From NCBI GenBank assembly GCA_012932865.1, contig SAXG01000050.1:124001-188000 (forward strand): a stretch of DNA of 64,000 nt, written 5' to 3'. The notes below the pieces were generated by a model. The model had not been told where the DNA came from. It saw only the letters and a program-made list of their open reading frames with translations, and searched no databases. Shown here in pieces: positions 1 to 11,530 of this stretch. The stretch comes from Amylostereum areolatum (taxonomy: Eukaryota > Basidiomycota > Agaricomycetes > Russulales > Stereaceae). The number at the start of each line of letters is the position of its first letter. Position 1 is the first letter of the stretch. The position numbers were made by a program, and so were the translations under genes.

Positions 1-107
1 TGAGATGGCAATCAAAGTCCCCCATAATGATATTGTGCGCAAATAAGATCGATAAATAAAGTAAGAAGGAATGTAGTGTGTAGAGCTCGCGCTCAAGCTC
101 GTGATCA

Positions 108-1117
108 TCAAGGGCAGAAGACCACTGTCCAGAAGACGTGAGTCCTACTCCCATTGAAGCGCAGGGAAAGGTATCTTACCAGTGAAGGAGACGTCCCCAG
201 CACCGCAGGCCCTGACAGGCGAATCGTTTCCGCACCCAGACGTGTCCTAGTACGCAAACCCGGTTGTTCAGTATAGGGTGCAGGTAAACAGAAGAAGGTG
301 GCACGAACGCCGACGGGGTATGCGCTGGAGCACTGTCGTAATGATGTTTCCACGTGAGCACGAAGAGCAAAGGGCCAGGACGAGGAAAAGTTCGTACGCC
401 GCAGTTTGCGTTCGTGCAGGTGACGGTGTCGCACCCCGCCGCGCTGACTTGGATCGACTGGGTATATCCCTGGATGTTGGAGATGTCGTACGACTGCGGC
501 GTGTAAAAGTCGCCAGAATCTGTTCGCGTGTCGAGGCATATAAGCATGGGCATGGTCACAACGGGTTTGATGTTCCCAAGACGCACCCAGATTGTACTCG
601 GTGACGGTGCAGCTTTCGCCCGACGCGCCGCACGCGCCGTTCTGGTTGAAGATGCGCCCTACCCACTGCGTGTTGGGATGAGTGGTTGGATCGATGGGAA
701 ACAAGGTCGACGGGATGCGTCACGTACGGCGGAAGGGAGGGTCACGGCCGTGCTAGCGCCAGCCGCGAGCGAGCCTGGCTGCGCCCCCGTGAAGTCGGCC
801 GCGCCATCACAGCCTATGATATGAGACGAGGGAGAGAACATGAGGGTCGAACAGAGACGCATAGGTGACATAGATGCGACGCACGAGGGCTGTATCCGCA
901 GCGCGTATTCGCGATGGTGGGGGTGACCGCGTTGCCGCACTGGTTCCTGAGCGTATACTGAGAGGATTAACGCGTGAGCAGCGAGCGAGCGGACGCGTTT
1001 TTTTCGTGTATGTATACGGAGAGGAGGATATCAAGCGGGACTTACGACGTGGTTGGCGGCAACGGTGCATGCGAGCGTGACGGGGACGAGCGCGGCGGAG
1101 AAGGACGTCAACTTCAT
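108..1117 (-). CDS. Thaumatin-like small secreted protein (copy 1)
   Basis: The start codon at 1117-1115 opens a 22-25 residue signal peptide (MKLTSFSAALVPVTLACTVA) followed by about eight short exons ending at VVFCP and a stop at 108-110. The mature protein of about 150 residues is cysteine-rich. Recognisable blocks are NQCGNAVTPTIANTRCGYS, WVGRIFNQNGACG and YDISNIQGYTQSIQ, which match the N-terminal, W-x-GR-tgC and ISxxxGF blocks of the thaumatin/osmotin fold. Such proteins are secreted; reported roles in fungi include beta-glucan binding or hydrolysis and wall remodelling, and I cannot tell which applies. It is a clear paralogue of the gene at 15066-16030, with matching intron positions. 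The family call is good; the activity is unknown. Confidence 0.8.
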
Positions 1118-1228
1118 GGCGAATTGTGGAGATCCGTAGGAAAGAAATAAGAAGGCTAAGGAGAAGATGAGAGTCGGAGAAGGGGAACGTCGAAGCAGCT
1201 CTGGTATATTACCAATCACACTACCTGT

Positions 1229-1235
1229 CTTTATA
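1229..1235 (-). promoter_or_regulatory. TATA-like box upstream of thaumatin-like copy 1
   Basis: On the minus strand this reads TATAAAG and lies about 110 bases before the start codon at 1117. Position and sequence only. Confidence 0.35.
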
Positions 1236-3889
1236 GCTGAGCGTCGAGAGCAGGATAGCATCGTGCAATAAGTACGCATCATCCGTGTCGTCGGGCAATA
1301 TTCTCTGGACCGATGATCAGTCTTTATTGATGAGGGCACTCAACTGTCTAATGGGTAATTAGAATACATCAGTCGTGAAATATACGGGAGATCCGTCCTT
1401 ACTCTGTCAGACTCTGTCCTGCCAAATACCACATGGGTCGAAGGTGTCCAGGTTTTCAACGAACAAAATTCCAGGGCTCGGGGCTCAAGCGCTCAGGGCT
1501 TGGCGCAGACTCCAGAGTGAGGACATCGGGTCCTCGACTCGTCATGACTGGCCATGTTCGGCGAAGGGGGCGCGTTATCGACGACGGTGACCGGAAATCA
1601 CACATAGACGAACCCGTCCCCGGACGAGGTCACGGACACGAAAGCTCCCGCCGTCGTCCGACCGCGCACACCGCGGTCAGTTTGACGCCGACAAGGACGG
1701 TGTCGAACTTGCGACGGCCCCCTGGCGGGGGTACATCATCGTACGATTCTGCTTAGGTCGATGTTTAGACTTGGGCATCGAACATTTTACCAGTTACCAT
1801 CATGCCTCTGGAGGGGGGGAGGGGGGCTTTTGCGGCGACGTGGGGATGGAAGCGGAGGATAAGAAGGAGGGCTATAAATATGAGTGGCAGGCCGGGAAGC
1901 TTCGTCGTAGGAAGCGTACGTCGTTCCCCGGCCACGGTGTCAGTAGTACGCACAGGGCCCCAGTGGCGGCACAGAAATCGAGGAGAACGTCAGTCGCAAC
2001 GTATCGAGTAACAGTGGCAAGGACGTGCAGACTCACGCCTGCGCCCACTTGATCAACTATTCGCATGCCATATGATAGCCGACGCCCGCTACATACCTGA
2101 GAAGGGCAGTCAGCGAGTTCGTGGACAGCGGATAGAGTTTAAAGTTTACATGTTTGCGCTGGCGCAGCCGTGCTTCGAGAATCGAGTCTGGCGAACGCCG
2201 GTGATCAGCTCAGCACGACAAAAAGCTGCATCAGCCTGCGTATCGGCCAAAAGCACTGAATGAGAGGGCGCGCCCAAACCGGCGGCCGTCGCATGATAGG
2301 ACTAGTAAGGCCCACTTGCAGAACTGGGCCAGCAGTGGGACATCGGATGGCGCGTTGCGCTCAGGCGGTGAAGAGATGATTGAAGGATTCGGGATGCGAC
2401 GTAGATGGAAACGAAGTTTTGTGGAGCTGGGTTCCGACGTAGCAGGACGTGTTAACGCTCGCAAGGCTAAGGCGTGGGCCGCAGCTTCGAAAGGGTACTC
2501 TCGCATCATGGACAAGTGTGGATACGAGTCGTACTGCACCAGATATCGGCGTTAGTATCGGGGAAACAGAGCCTCAGTAGATTGAAGTCCTTGGTGGGGG
2601 AAGAAACACCGGATGAGTTTGGGATGAATCCGGCAGACCTAGGCGCTTAGTGCTAGCAGACGCGCTACGAAACATGACCTTCCTGATTTGGGAGCTGCAT
2701 TGACCGGGGTGTCATCGATCACCGTGATTCGTCGGCACACAGATAGGCACCGAGTCACGAGCCAATCGGACAACAGGCCCTCAATTAGTCTCCCGTCGCA
2801 GACCCAACCAGCCTTCCTTCCCAGTCTGACTGCCTCGAACACATACTGACTGCGCATGAGCAACGCACGAGTGCACGAAGACGCACGATATCAAGCGATG
2901 TGATTCTGTGTGTGTTTTGACAGACTTTTTGAAACTGATTTTCCGTCCGTGAGTGTGAACGATCTCGGCGAAAGGCCGAACGTCTTCCTGGTATCTTCAA
3001 ATGCGCTTGTACTAACGCCGACGGACGACCGCGATACGCAGATGGAAAAACGGATAGCGGAGCGTCCACTCATCTCATATTATGAGTTGTTACTAATGAG
3101 TTCCCCAAGAATGCTGTGGCCAGTTTGAGACAGCCTGAAGTTGACCACAGGATCGCGCAAGGGGCGGGTGTTTCGAGGCGGCAACTAAATCAATAGATCG
3201 AAATCGGCGGCCGGGGTATCGAGCTGGAATGACGACGCAGGCCCGCGACAAGCGCACTGCTATGGATTGTGTATCCTCCGGCTCCTCGAGTGACCAGCAG
3301 TGTATACACCACCAGCAGTTGCCTCAGCATGACTCTATGCGGGGCCATTCGGATGAGTCTGATGGCGTGACCAAGGGTTCACGCTAGCATCGTGTCAGCT
3401 TCAATCCAACCCCCTCAATCTCGGCGCCATTCCGATTATCCGTTGCGAGAAAGTCGGCTTCGCGCCCAAGTCAGCGTGAGTACAGGTTGTCCTCTCAGTT
3501 TCAATCCCCACAGAGTCCTCGATGGACGGCGACGAGCGCGGGTTATGTAAGCAGTATTCATTTTCGTCGTCGCGCCAAGTCATCCTCGACTCCTTGTTTC
3601 CTCTCACCACGTCCTTCTCTTCTCCCCGTCCTTCACCTGGCCATAACCCCTCATCTGTAATGGGCGACTCCGACGTACCGAGATTTGGACGGCGCGTCAG
3701 GGTTTCCGTGGATGTACGAAGGGTTGGGTATGGACTCTCCCTTCGACACTCTCATGTGGGCATCATCCAGAGTCTGGACCATGGTGCGTGTTCTATTCAC
3801 TTACCGCCCACCTGCCCTCGCGACAGCATTCAGGATTTGCACATGCTCCGGCGCCCCTCTTGTTGTCGCTGGCAGTCGTCCTCACCTTC

Positions 3890-4020
3890 GCTCGCGGCCT
3901 TGAACTTTACTCCTGGTCTTGAACTTTGCTCGTGGTCTTGAACTTTACTCTCGGTCTCTCGATTTTTGCTTGCGGTCTTGGTCCTCGCTCGCGATCTTGG
4001 TCCCGCTCGCGCTCCTCTCT
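3890..4020. repeat. Degenerate tandem repeat, unit about 20 bp
   Basis: Three imperfect copies of a unit like GGTCTTGAACTTTACTC follow each other between about 3897 and 3957, then decay into related CTTGGTC and CTCGCTCGCG text up to about 4020. The tract is strand-biased in T and C. It lies in a stretch without a recognised gene. Confidence 0.6.
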
Positions 4021-4305
4021 GGTCCTGGCTCTCTGTCCCCTGGCTCACTGGGTTCCCTGGTCTTATCTCGGTCTCCGTCTGGTCCACCTGCTTTGTTGGC
4101 ATCCCAGGTAACCCTCTCTCACCTGTCATCCCTCTCCATATATCCCGTAGCAGCCCCCATATACTCTGTAGTTATCAAATGAAAATATCATGATTTTCTT
4201 CCTTCTACATCAGGATAAGATCGCAATAAGCACGATTTAAGCCAGCAACCCGCCGAGCGATTCTTGATGAGCTTAGTAAGATTATTGGATTGAATCCAAA
4301 GAACC

Positions 4306-4911
4306 TCAGCTTCGGGCCCAAGGGAATTCGTTGAGCGTGATATCCGCTTGACATTTTTGGATTCCATCCATCGGCACACCAACTTCAAACTCAGGGGCGT
4401 GATATCGGAATGAAGCTGAGGGATCGCCTGGTGGTGTAGATGGAAGACACATGATAGGCGAGATTTGCGCCATCGAGCTCGCAAGGGGGAAATTGCAGGG
4501 GGGGGGCCTGGATTGGTATCGAGCCGAGCCATGACGTATTGCGTCCGCGTAAGCACTACTGGAAATCTATTGTGGGATCTCATTTTGGTGAGATCACGAG
4601 GACGGAGTCTGCCTGATACTTACCGCTTTCGGTAAGAGGTCCTCGAGCGCTGGCCCGTGATATCGCATGTCTGCTTCTTGGCCGTTCTTCCTCGTCCTCG
4701 TCCGGTTCTCCTTGCTGGCCTCGTCGCACCCTTTTGCTGCGAGGATTGCTGCGTTATCACCGGCGATAAAGGTTAGCTCGGGACCAAGACCGAGGGAGAG
4801 TTGGCGGTGAGTGTCGAGCGTGATCAGGGATGACACAGAAACAGCCGAGAGGAGTGACGCCGATGTGCGGCAGGCCGCCAACCGATGTCGTCCTTGCAAT
4901 TGCCATCCCAA
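4306..4911 (-). CDS. Candidate two-exon gene of unknown function
   Basis: On the minus strand an open frame from 4911 runs to DLLPKA, where a strong donor (GTAAGTATC, near 4625) is followed about 55 bases later by an acceptor (CACAATAG, near 4567). Splicing keeps the frame open for nearly 90 more codons to a stop at 4306-4308. It would be divergent from the ABC transporter at 5029 and share its upstream region. I recognise no domain. The start is uncertain and the frame may be chance. Confidence 0.2.
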
Positions 4912-4987
4912 TCCAACAGCCCCAAAGTCTGTTTATAAACCATGCCGGCCCCTTTCTCCCTTCCTCCCATCCCCCCCGCTTCCCCTT

Positions 4988-4997
4988 TTTATATACC
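4988..4997 (+). promoter_or_regulatory. TATA-like box upstream of the ABC transporter
   Basis: TTTATATACC lies 30-40 bases before the ATG at 5029, in a pyrimidine-rich context, implying a short 5' leader. Confidence 0.45.
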
Positions 4998-5028
4998 TTC
5001 ACACGCCTAATCCTTCGTCGTCGTCGCC

Positions 5029-8000
5029 ATGTCCGACGAGCGCGCCCCTCTCGGCACCGTGCACGAAGATATCACAGACGCCGCCGCCCCTCAGGACATC
5101 GTCAGCGAGCAGCTAATCGAGTCGCCCAAATCCGCCCACTTCCCGCACACCTACCCCCCCGCCGGCAGCCCGCCATCCGCCTTCAAGCCCTACATTCACC
5201 ACCAACCCGGTTCCTCAGCATCTCATGTCAACCTCGACTACTTCGATCCAGAGGGCGTCGAAGGTCTTCGCAGGACCCTGACCCGCCCATCGCTCGATGG
5301 CCAACCGTCTGGCTCGCGCCCCGCTCAAACCTCCGTGGCCATGTCGTCCGAATCGACTCTCGCCGGCAAGGTTCCGACGCCTTTCGACTTTGAGAAGATT
5401 CTGCGCGAGGTGTTTCGCAAGTACGGATTTTTTGTTGTCAACCCCCCGATCCCCTTTGTCGTTGTCTTACTTTACCCCCACTTTTTCTCTAGGCGCGAGG
5501 AGAGCGGCATTCAATCGCGTGAACTCGGCGTCTTGTTCAAGGATCTCCGCGTCGTCGGCCTTGGCGCGACCGCGAGTTACCAAGACACATTCGGCTCCCT
5601 CTTCAACCCGCGCAACATCCTCGAGTCCATTCGCAATGCTCGCTCGCCCCCGGTGCGCGATATCCTCAGCGGATTTGAAGGTGTCGTCCGTCCTGGCGAA
5701 ATGCTTCGTGCGCTCTTTTCAGTTAATGCGCATATATCGAGGTCCTGACGATGATTTTTATTTTCAGTCGTCCTTGGAAGCCCTGGATCCGGATGCAGTA
5801 CCCTCCTCAAGACGCTTTCCAATCAGCGCAAGGAGTACCATGCCGTATTCGGCGACATCAACTACGACGGCTTTTCTCCTGAGGAGATCGCCAAGTTCCA
5901 CCGGGGCGACGTGATATACTGCCCCGAGGACGATGTGCACTTCCCAACTCTCAAGGTCCAAGATACTCTCAGCTTCGCTGCCAAGATGCGCGCTCCCCAG
6001 AACCGCATCACGGACATGTCCAGATCGGACTATGTCACAGAAGTCACGGAGGTGCTCGAGACCATCTTCGGTTTGAGGCATGTCAAGAACACCCCCGTCG
6101 GCGATGCCGCCATCCGCGGTGTCTCCGGTGGCGAGAAAAAGCGTGTTTCGATCAGCGAGGCCCTGGCGCTGCGCTCCCTTATCGGTGCTTGGGATAAGTA
6201 AGCCTTTGTCCATATCATGTACGCATTCCACGTTGACAGCATATACCCCCTTGGCGCCCCCATCCAGCTCCACCCGCGGCCTCGATGCGTCCACCGCGCT
6301 TGAATTCGTGCGCGCGCTCCGCATCGCGACGGACGTGACGCGGCTGTCGACCATCGTCTCGATTTACCAGGCCGGCGAGTCGCTGTACGAGCACTTCGAC
6401 AAGGTCTGCGTGATCTACGAGGGACGCATGGCGTACTTCGGCCGCGCCGACCGCGCGAAGCAGTATTTCATGGACCTCGGATTCGAGGTAAGCGTCCTGC
6501 GCCCTCTCGCTTTGAGCCTTACCTGATCCGAGCGCATTTAGCCCGCCCACCGCCAGACGACGGCCGACTTCGTGGTCGCCGTGACCGACCCGAGCGCGCG
6601 CATCGTCCGCGAGGGCTTCCAGGGTCGCACGCCCCGCACCGCGGCGGAGTTCGCGGAGGCGTTCCTGTCGTCCTCGCTCGGCAAGCAGAACCGGGCGGAT
6701 ATGGAGCTGTACGAGACCGACTACGTGCAGCCGCTCGAACGCAAGAAACGGTACCGGATGAGCGCGCACGCGGAGCACGCCAAGACGCAGCCGAAGAAGA
6801 GCGCGTACACGATTTCGATCTGGATGCAGGCCCGCGCGGTCATGCTCCGTCGTGTGCAGATTATTCGCGGGAACATGGCGACGGAAATCATCCAGATGGT
6901 GTATGTTTTCTTTCTCCCAGTTTTTGAAGGGGGACTGTGCGCTGATAGGGCGGTTCTAATAGGACGTTCATCTTGCAAGCCATTATCAACGGCACGGTCT
7001 TCTTCAACTCTCCGGAATCGACCTCAGCGTACTTCTCGCGCGGTGGTGTTCTGTTCTTGTGCGTACATTCCTCGCGCTGTCCTTTTCCAGTTCGCTGGTT
7101 CTGATATATGGCTGCAGTGCTCTCCTGTTCGCTGCCTTGTCTTCCATGGCAGAGATCCCCGCCCTGTTTGCTCAGCGTCCCATCGTCCTCAAACACTACA
7201 AGGCTGCCATGTACCATCCGTTCATCGAGGCCACCGCGCTCACGCTCGTCGACATCCCGATCACATTCATCACGCTTGTCCTTTTCTCCGTCGTCATGTA
7301 CTTCCTCGTCGGTCTGCAGGCATCCGCCGCCCAGTTCTTGTGGGTATCTTTTCTTCTCTTTCACTTTTATCGAAGACTTAGCATTGGGTATAGCGTCTTC
7401 CTCCTATTTGTGTTCACTATGGCGATCACCATGAAGGCCTGGTTCCGCGCCCTCGCTGCGGCTCTCGGAAAACCGGCACCTGCTCAGACTGTGGCGGGTA
7501 TCGTCCTGCTCGGTCTCACGCTTTACACCGGTTATACGATCCCCAAGCCCAGCATGATTGGAGCCCTCCGCTGGATCACCTACATCAACGTTCGTCCTCC
7601 CTCTCCCTTCCTTTTTACCCAGTCATACTAAGTGCACCTCGTTCGACAGCCTCTGCGTTACGGTTTCGAAGGTCTCATCACAAACGAGTTCCGCACTCTT
7701 AACGGGACGTGTGCGTCTCTCGCCCCCAGTGGCCCTGGGTATGAAGGGGTCTCGATCGCGAACCAGGTGTGCACTACGGTTGGGTCGAAGCCCGGTCAGT
7801 CGACGGTCGACGGGAATGCCTTCGTGTTCCTGTCGTACGGATATTCGTACAGCAACACGTGGAAGGTTAGTCTCCTTCCTCTTGACATGGCGGAGTGCGC
7901 TGATAGCGCGTCGCACAGAACTTCGGCATCATTGTCGCTTTCGGCGTCGCGTTCGTGGCCATCCTGCTCACCTTCACCGAGCTCAACACGAGCTCGACGA

Positions 8001-10727
8001 CGGACTCGTCCGCCATGCTCTTCAAGCGCGGCTCGCGCGCGGCGGTGCTGGAGGGAGCGCAGGAGGAGACCGCCGGCAAGGACGAGGAGAAGGCCCCACC
8101 CAAGACGCCCACTTCGCCTGTTCCTGGGCGAGGAGCGGCCGCGGAGGACGAGGCGGCGCTTGCGCAGACGGAGGCGATGCGGGACGTGTTCACGTGGAGA
8201 CATTTGCAGTACGACGTGCCCGTTGGCCACGGCGAGATGAGGAGGCTTTTGGACGACGTTTCGGGCTTTGTCGCCCCGGGAAAACTGACGGCGCTCATGG
8301 GCGAGTCGGGTGCTGGCAAGGTATGTTTGTCTTCGTAGCTGACGGATGGCGGAGTTGCTGATCAGGGTTTAGACAACGCTTTTGAATGTTCTGGCGCAGA
8401 GGCAATCGACCGGCGTCGTCGCGGGCGAGAGGCTCGTCAACGGGCATCCCCTTCCAGCGGACTTCCAGGCCCAGACGTGCGTTCGCCTTCCTTGGCTTGA
8501 CCTCTGGCTATGCAAGGCTGATCTTTTTTATTAAATCAGTGGTTACTGCCAACAGATGGACACGCACTTGCGGGAGATGACAGTCCGCGAGTCTCTGTTG
8601 TTCTCCGCGAAGTTGCGCCAGCCTCCATCGGTGTCCTTGGCTGAGAAGGAGGCCTAGTGCGTCTCCATTCCCCGCTGTCAGTCCCGGTTCGGCGGCTGAT
8701 CCGCTTTAATTTGCAGCGTCGAAACGGTTTTGAAAATGTGTGGTCTGGAGGCTTACGGGGACGCCATCGTTGGTTCTCTCGGCGTCGAGCACAGGAAGCG
8801 CACAACTATCGGCGTCGAGCTCGCGGCCAAGGTGGGGTTCCTCCTCTCTGGTGTGGTGGCGCGGGTGCTGATCATGCGGCGGAACTCTAGCCCAAGTTGC
8901 TTTTGTTCCTCGACGAGCCGACCTCCGGTCTTGACTCTCAGAGCGCGTGGGCTATCGTGAGCTTCCTCAGGAAGTTGGCGGACCACGGGCAGGCCATCTT
9001 GTGCACGTAAGCGTGGCTTCTGGTGTATGCTTTGGGGTATGCACGCTGATCTATTTGCGCGCGACAGGATTCATCAGCCTTCGGCGGAACTTTTCCAGGT
9101 GTTCGACAAGCTCTTGCTTCTTCGCAAGGGCGGGCAGACGGTCTACTTCGGCGATATTGGATACAACGCGACCAAGTTATTGGGCTACTTCCAGGACAAT
9201 GGAGGATATCCCTTGCCCCGCGGACGCCAACCCGTACGTTCCGTCGTTTTGCTCCACCTACAATAAAATGGTCTAATCGTCGGTGTGCAGGGCCGAGTAC
9301 ATCCTGGACGTCATCGGCGCCGGTGCCACCGCGACCACTTCGATCGATTGGCACAGCAAGTGGAAGTCATCGGCGGACGCCCAGGCAGTCGATCGGGAGT
9401 TGGAGCAGATTCTTGACGACGGACGCAAGTCCCGCGGCGTCGACGCGACGCTTACCTCCGAGTTCTCAACTAGCTGGCTTTTCCAAACGCAGACCCTTCT
9501 CCGGCGCGAGCTCCAGCGGCACTGGCGCGACCCGACGTACCTGGTGGCCAAGTTTGCTCTGAACCTGGCCGGCGCGCTGTTCATCGGGTTCACGTTCTTC
9601 AAGTCGAAGGACACTATCCAAGGGACGCAGAACAAGATCTTCGTACGTTCCTCATCCCGTGGAAAGGAAAAGAGAGCGATGCTAACCCGGGGGTGTTCGG
9701 CAGGCCGTGTTCATGAGCACGATTCTGAGCGCGCCGTTGGCGAACCAGATCCAGGTTCCGTTCTTGGACACGCGCAAGGTGTACGAGATCCGCGAGCGCC
9801 CGAGCCGGATGTACAGCTGGACGTCGCTCATCACGGCGCAAATGCTGGGCGAGATTCCGTTCAACATCATCGGCTCCAGCATCTACTTCCTCATCTGGTA
9901 CTGGCTGGTCGCGCTCCCGACCGACCGTGCGGGTTACACGTACCTGATGATGGGCGTCGTGTTCCCGTTGTACTACACCACGTTCGCGCAGGGTGTGGCT
10001 GCGATGAGCCCTAATGCGGAGGTCGCGGCGTTGTTGTTCAGTTTCTTGTTCTCGTTCGTGATCACGTTGTAAGTGGCTCTTCTCTGGGCTTTGCGGCTCA
10101 TGAGCAGCGTTCACTGACGGTGGGTTTTTTTCCTTACTCCTTTAGCAACGGTGTTTTGCAGCCCTTCCGTCGCCTCGGATGGTGGAAGTGGATGTACAGG
10201 CTCTCCCCTTACACCTACCTCATCGAGGGGTTGATCGGCCAAGGTGCGCTGCGGCGGTTTAACCTTGGGCTTCTGTGTTCTCATTACCCATAACAGCTGT
10301 CGGACGCTCGAGCGTAACGTGTGCGGCCGTCGAGGTTGTAGAGCTCACGCCGCCGTCGGGACAGAGCTGCGGGAACTACATGGCCCAATTCATCACGACC
10401 GCGGGTGGCAAGGTGCTCAACCCGGACGCGGTGGCGCCGAGCCAGTGCCAGTTCTGCTCGGTGGACACGACGGACCAGTTCCTGTTCAACAGCTTCAACA
10501 TCGACTACAACAAGCACTGGAGGGACTTTGGGCTGATGTTCGCGTATATCATGTTTAACGTGAGTTTTTTTTTTGCTTGGTGTTTTCGGTGCGGGCCTTC
10601 GGAGAGTGGGTGCTGACCGGTCGCGCTGGCATAGGTCGCTGCGGTATACGGCGGGACGTACCTGTTCAGGATATACAAGGGAAACCCGCTCGCGTCGCTC
10701 ATGCGCCTCGTGTCCCGTCGCAAGTAG
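5029..10727 (+). CDS. PDR-type (ABCG, full-size) ABC transporter
   Basis: This encodes a plasma-membrane efflux pump of the fungal pleiotropic drug resistance subfamily, in reverse order NBD-TMD-NBD-TMD, about 1,450 residues over at least fifteen exons. The first nucleotide-binding domain has Walker [16 protein letters not shown], where Cys replaces Lys as is normal for PDR N-terminal sites. It also has signature [14 protein letters not shown] and the STRGLD block. The second has a canonical Walker [18 protein letters not shown], with an intron inside it (near 8320). It is followed by [18 protein letters not shown], the atypical signature [16 protein letters not shown] and Walker [16 protein letters not shown]. 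Membrane blocks follow, such as the run around 9830-10070 and the C-terminal end [13 protein letters not shown]. No lesion was seen. Substrate unknown; drug, lipid or metabolite export are the family options. Confidence 0.93.
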
Positions 10728-11530
10728 AGGTTGTTTGGTCTCGTCGGACATATATCTGCATGCGGTATCTCTAGAAGGTCGCTCGTATCTATCGCCATTG
10801 GACTGGACCACCGTATGCCCCAGAATGTACTTTTACGGCTCCCCTCACGCCCCTCACGCCACCCTCTTTCTTATCTTGTCCCCCCAGTGCCCCGTCGCCT
10901 CTTCTCGCCCGCCTTTTCTCCTTGCACATACACTTTCATCCTCGCGCAATTTGTCTTTTTCGTGTCACGTTCGTTTCTTGGGTTTCGTTTTCCCGCTTCG
11001 GTAGTAGACTGCCCCTCCCTTCCCACCCACCCATACATATCACACCGCCGTTTAGGATATTTTCTTCTAGTAAAACCACGACGTTACGGACACTCTTGAG
11101 CCATTTTAAATATACAGCCGTTGTCGGCAACGTCGATGACTGGATCCCACCGCCGTCGCCGGGCGGCCTCCATTGACAGACGATCGGATGGAGGCGGTCT
11201 CTCAGACTTCGCGGAGAAGTGTAACGCGGTTAACCGTTAGCACGGTACCTGCAGCCACGGCACTAGCCCTGAGCGTAGCTTGTAGACCATGGCCGGGTCT
11301 CGAGACCAGTTAGCAGAGGTCAATGTTGCTTTTTGAATGTGACTCCTTGGGGGTTAGTAGCAACCTGTAGGTACACCGTACTCGTGCCACTGATAATATG
11401 GTGAATTGCGGAGTTGCCTAATAAGGAAGGTATCAAATCTGCTGGACTTCGGCCAGCTCAAGCTTAGACTGAGACGGTCACGTAGCGCGTCGCCGTCGGT
11501 TCTCACTCCTTCGCTCAGCCTTTCGCTGCC

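Larger units (their letters stand above)
1118..4305. other. Gene-poor stretch
   Basis: No open frame here shows a recognisable family or a convincing chain of exons. The only structure I see is the low-complexity repeat tract near 3.9 kb, listed separately. Confidence 0.5.

Noticed and set aside
1375..4180. Frames of 60-140 codons in the gene-poor stretch
   Set aside because: No recognisable domain and no consistent exon chain; lengths are as expected by chance in GC-rich DNA.
5780..5820. Loss of the Walker A Lys in the first ABC domain as a sign of a defective pump
   Set aside because: Cys in place of Lys in the N-terminal Walker A is the normal state of fungal PDR transporters.
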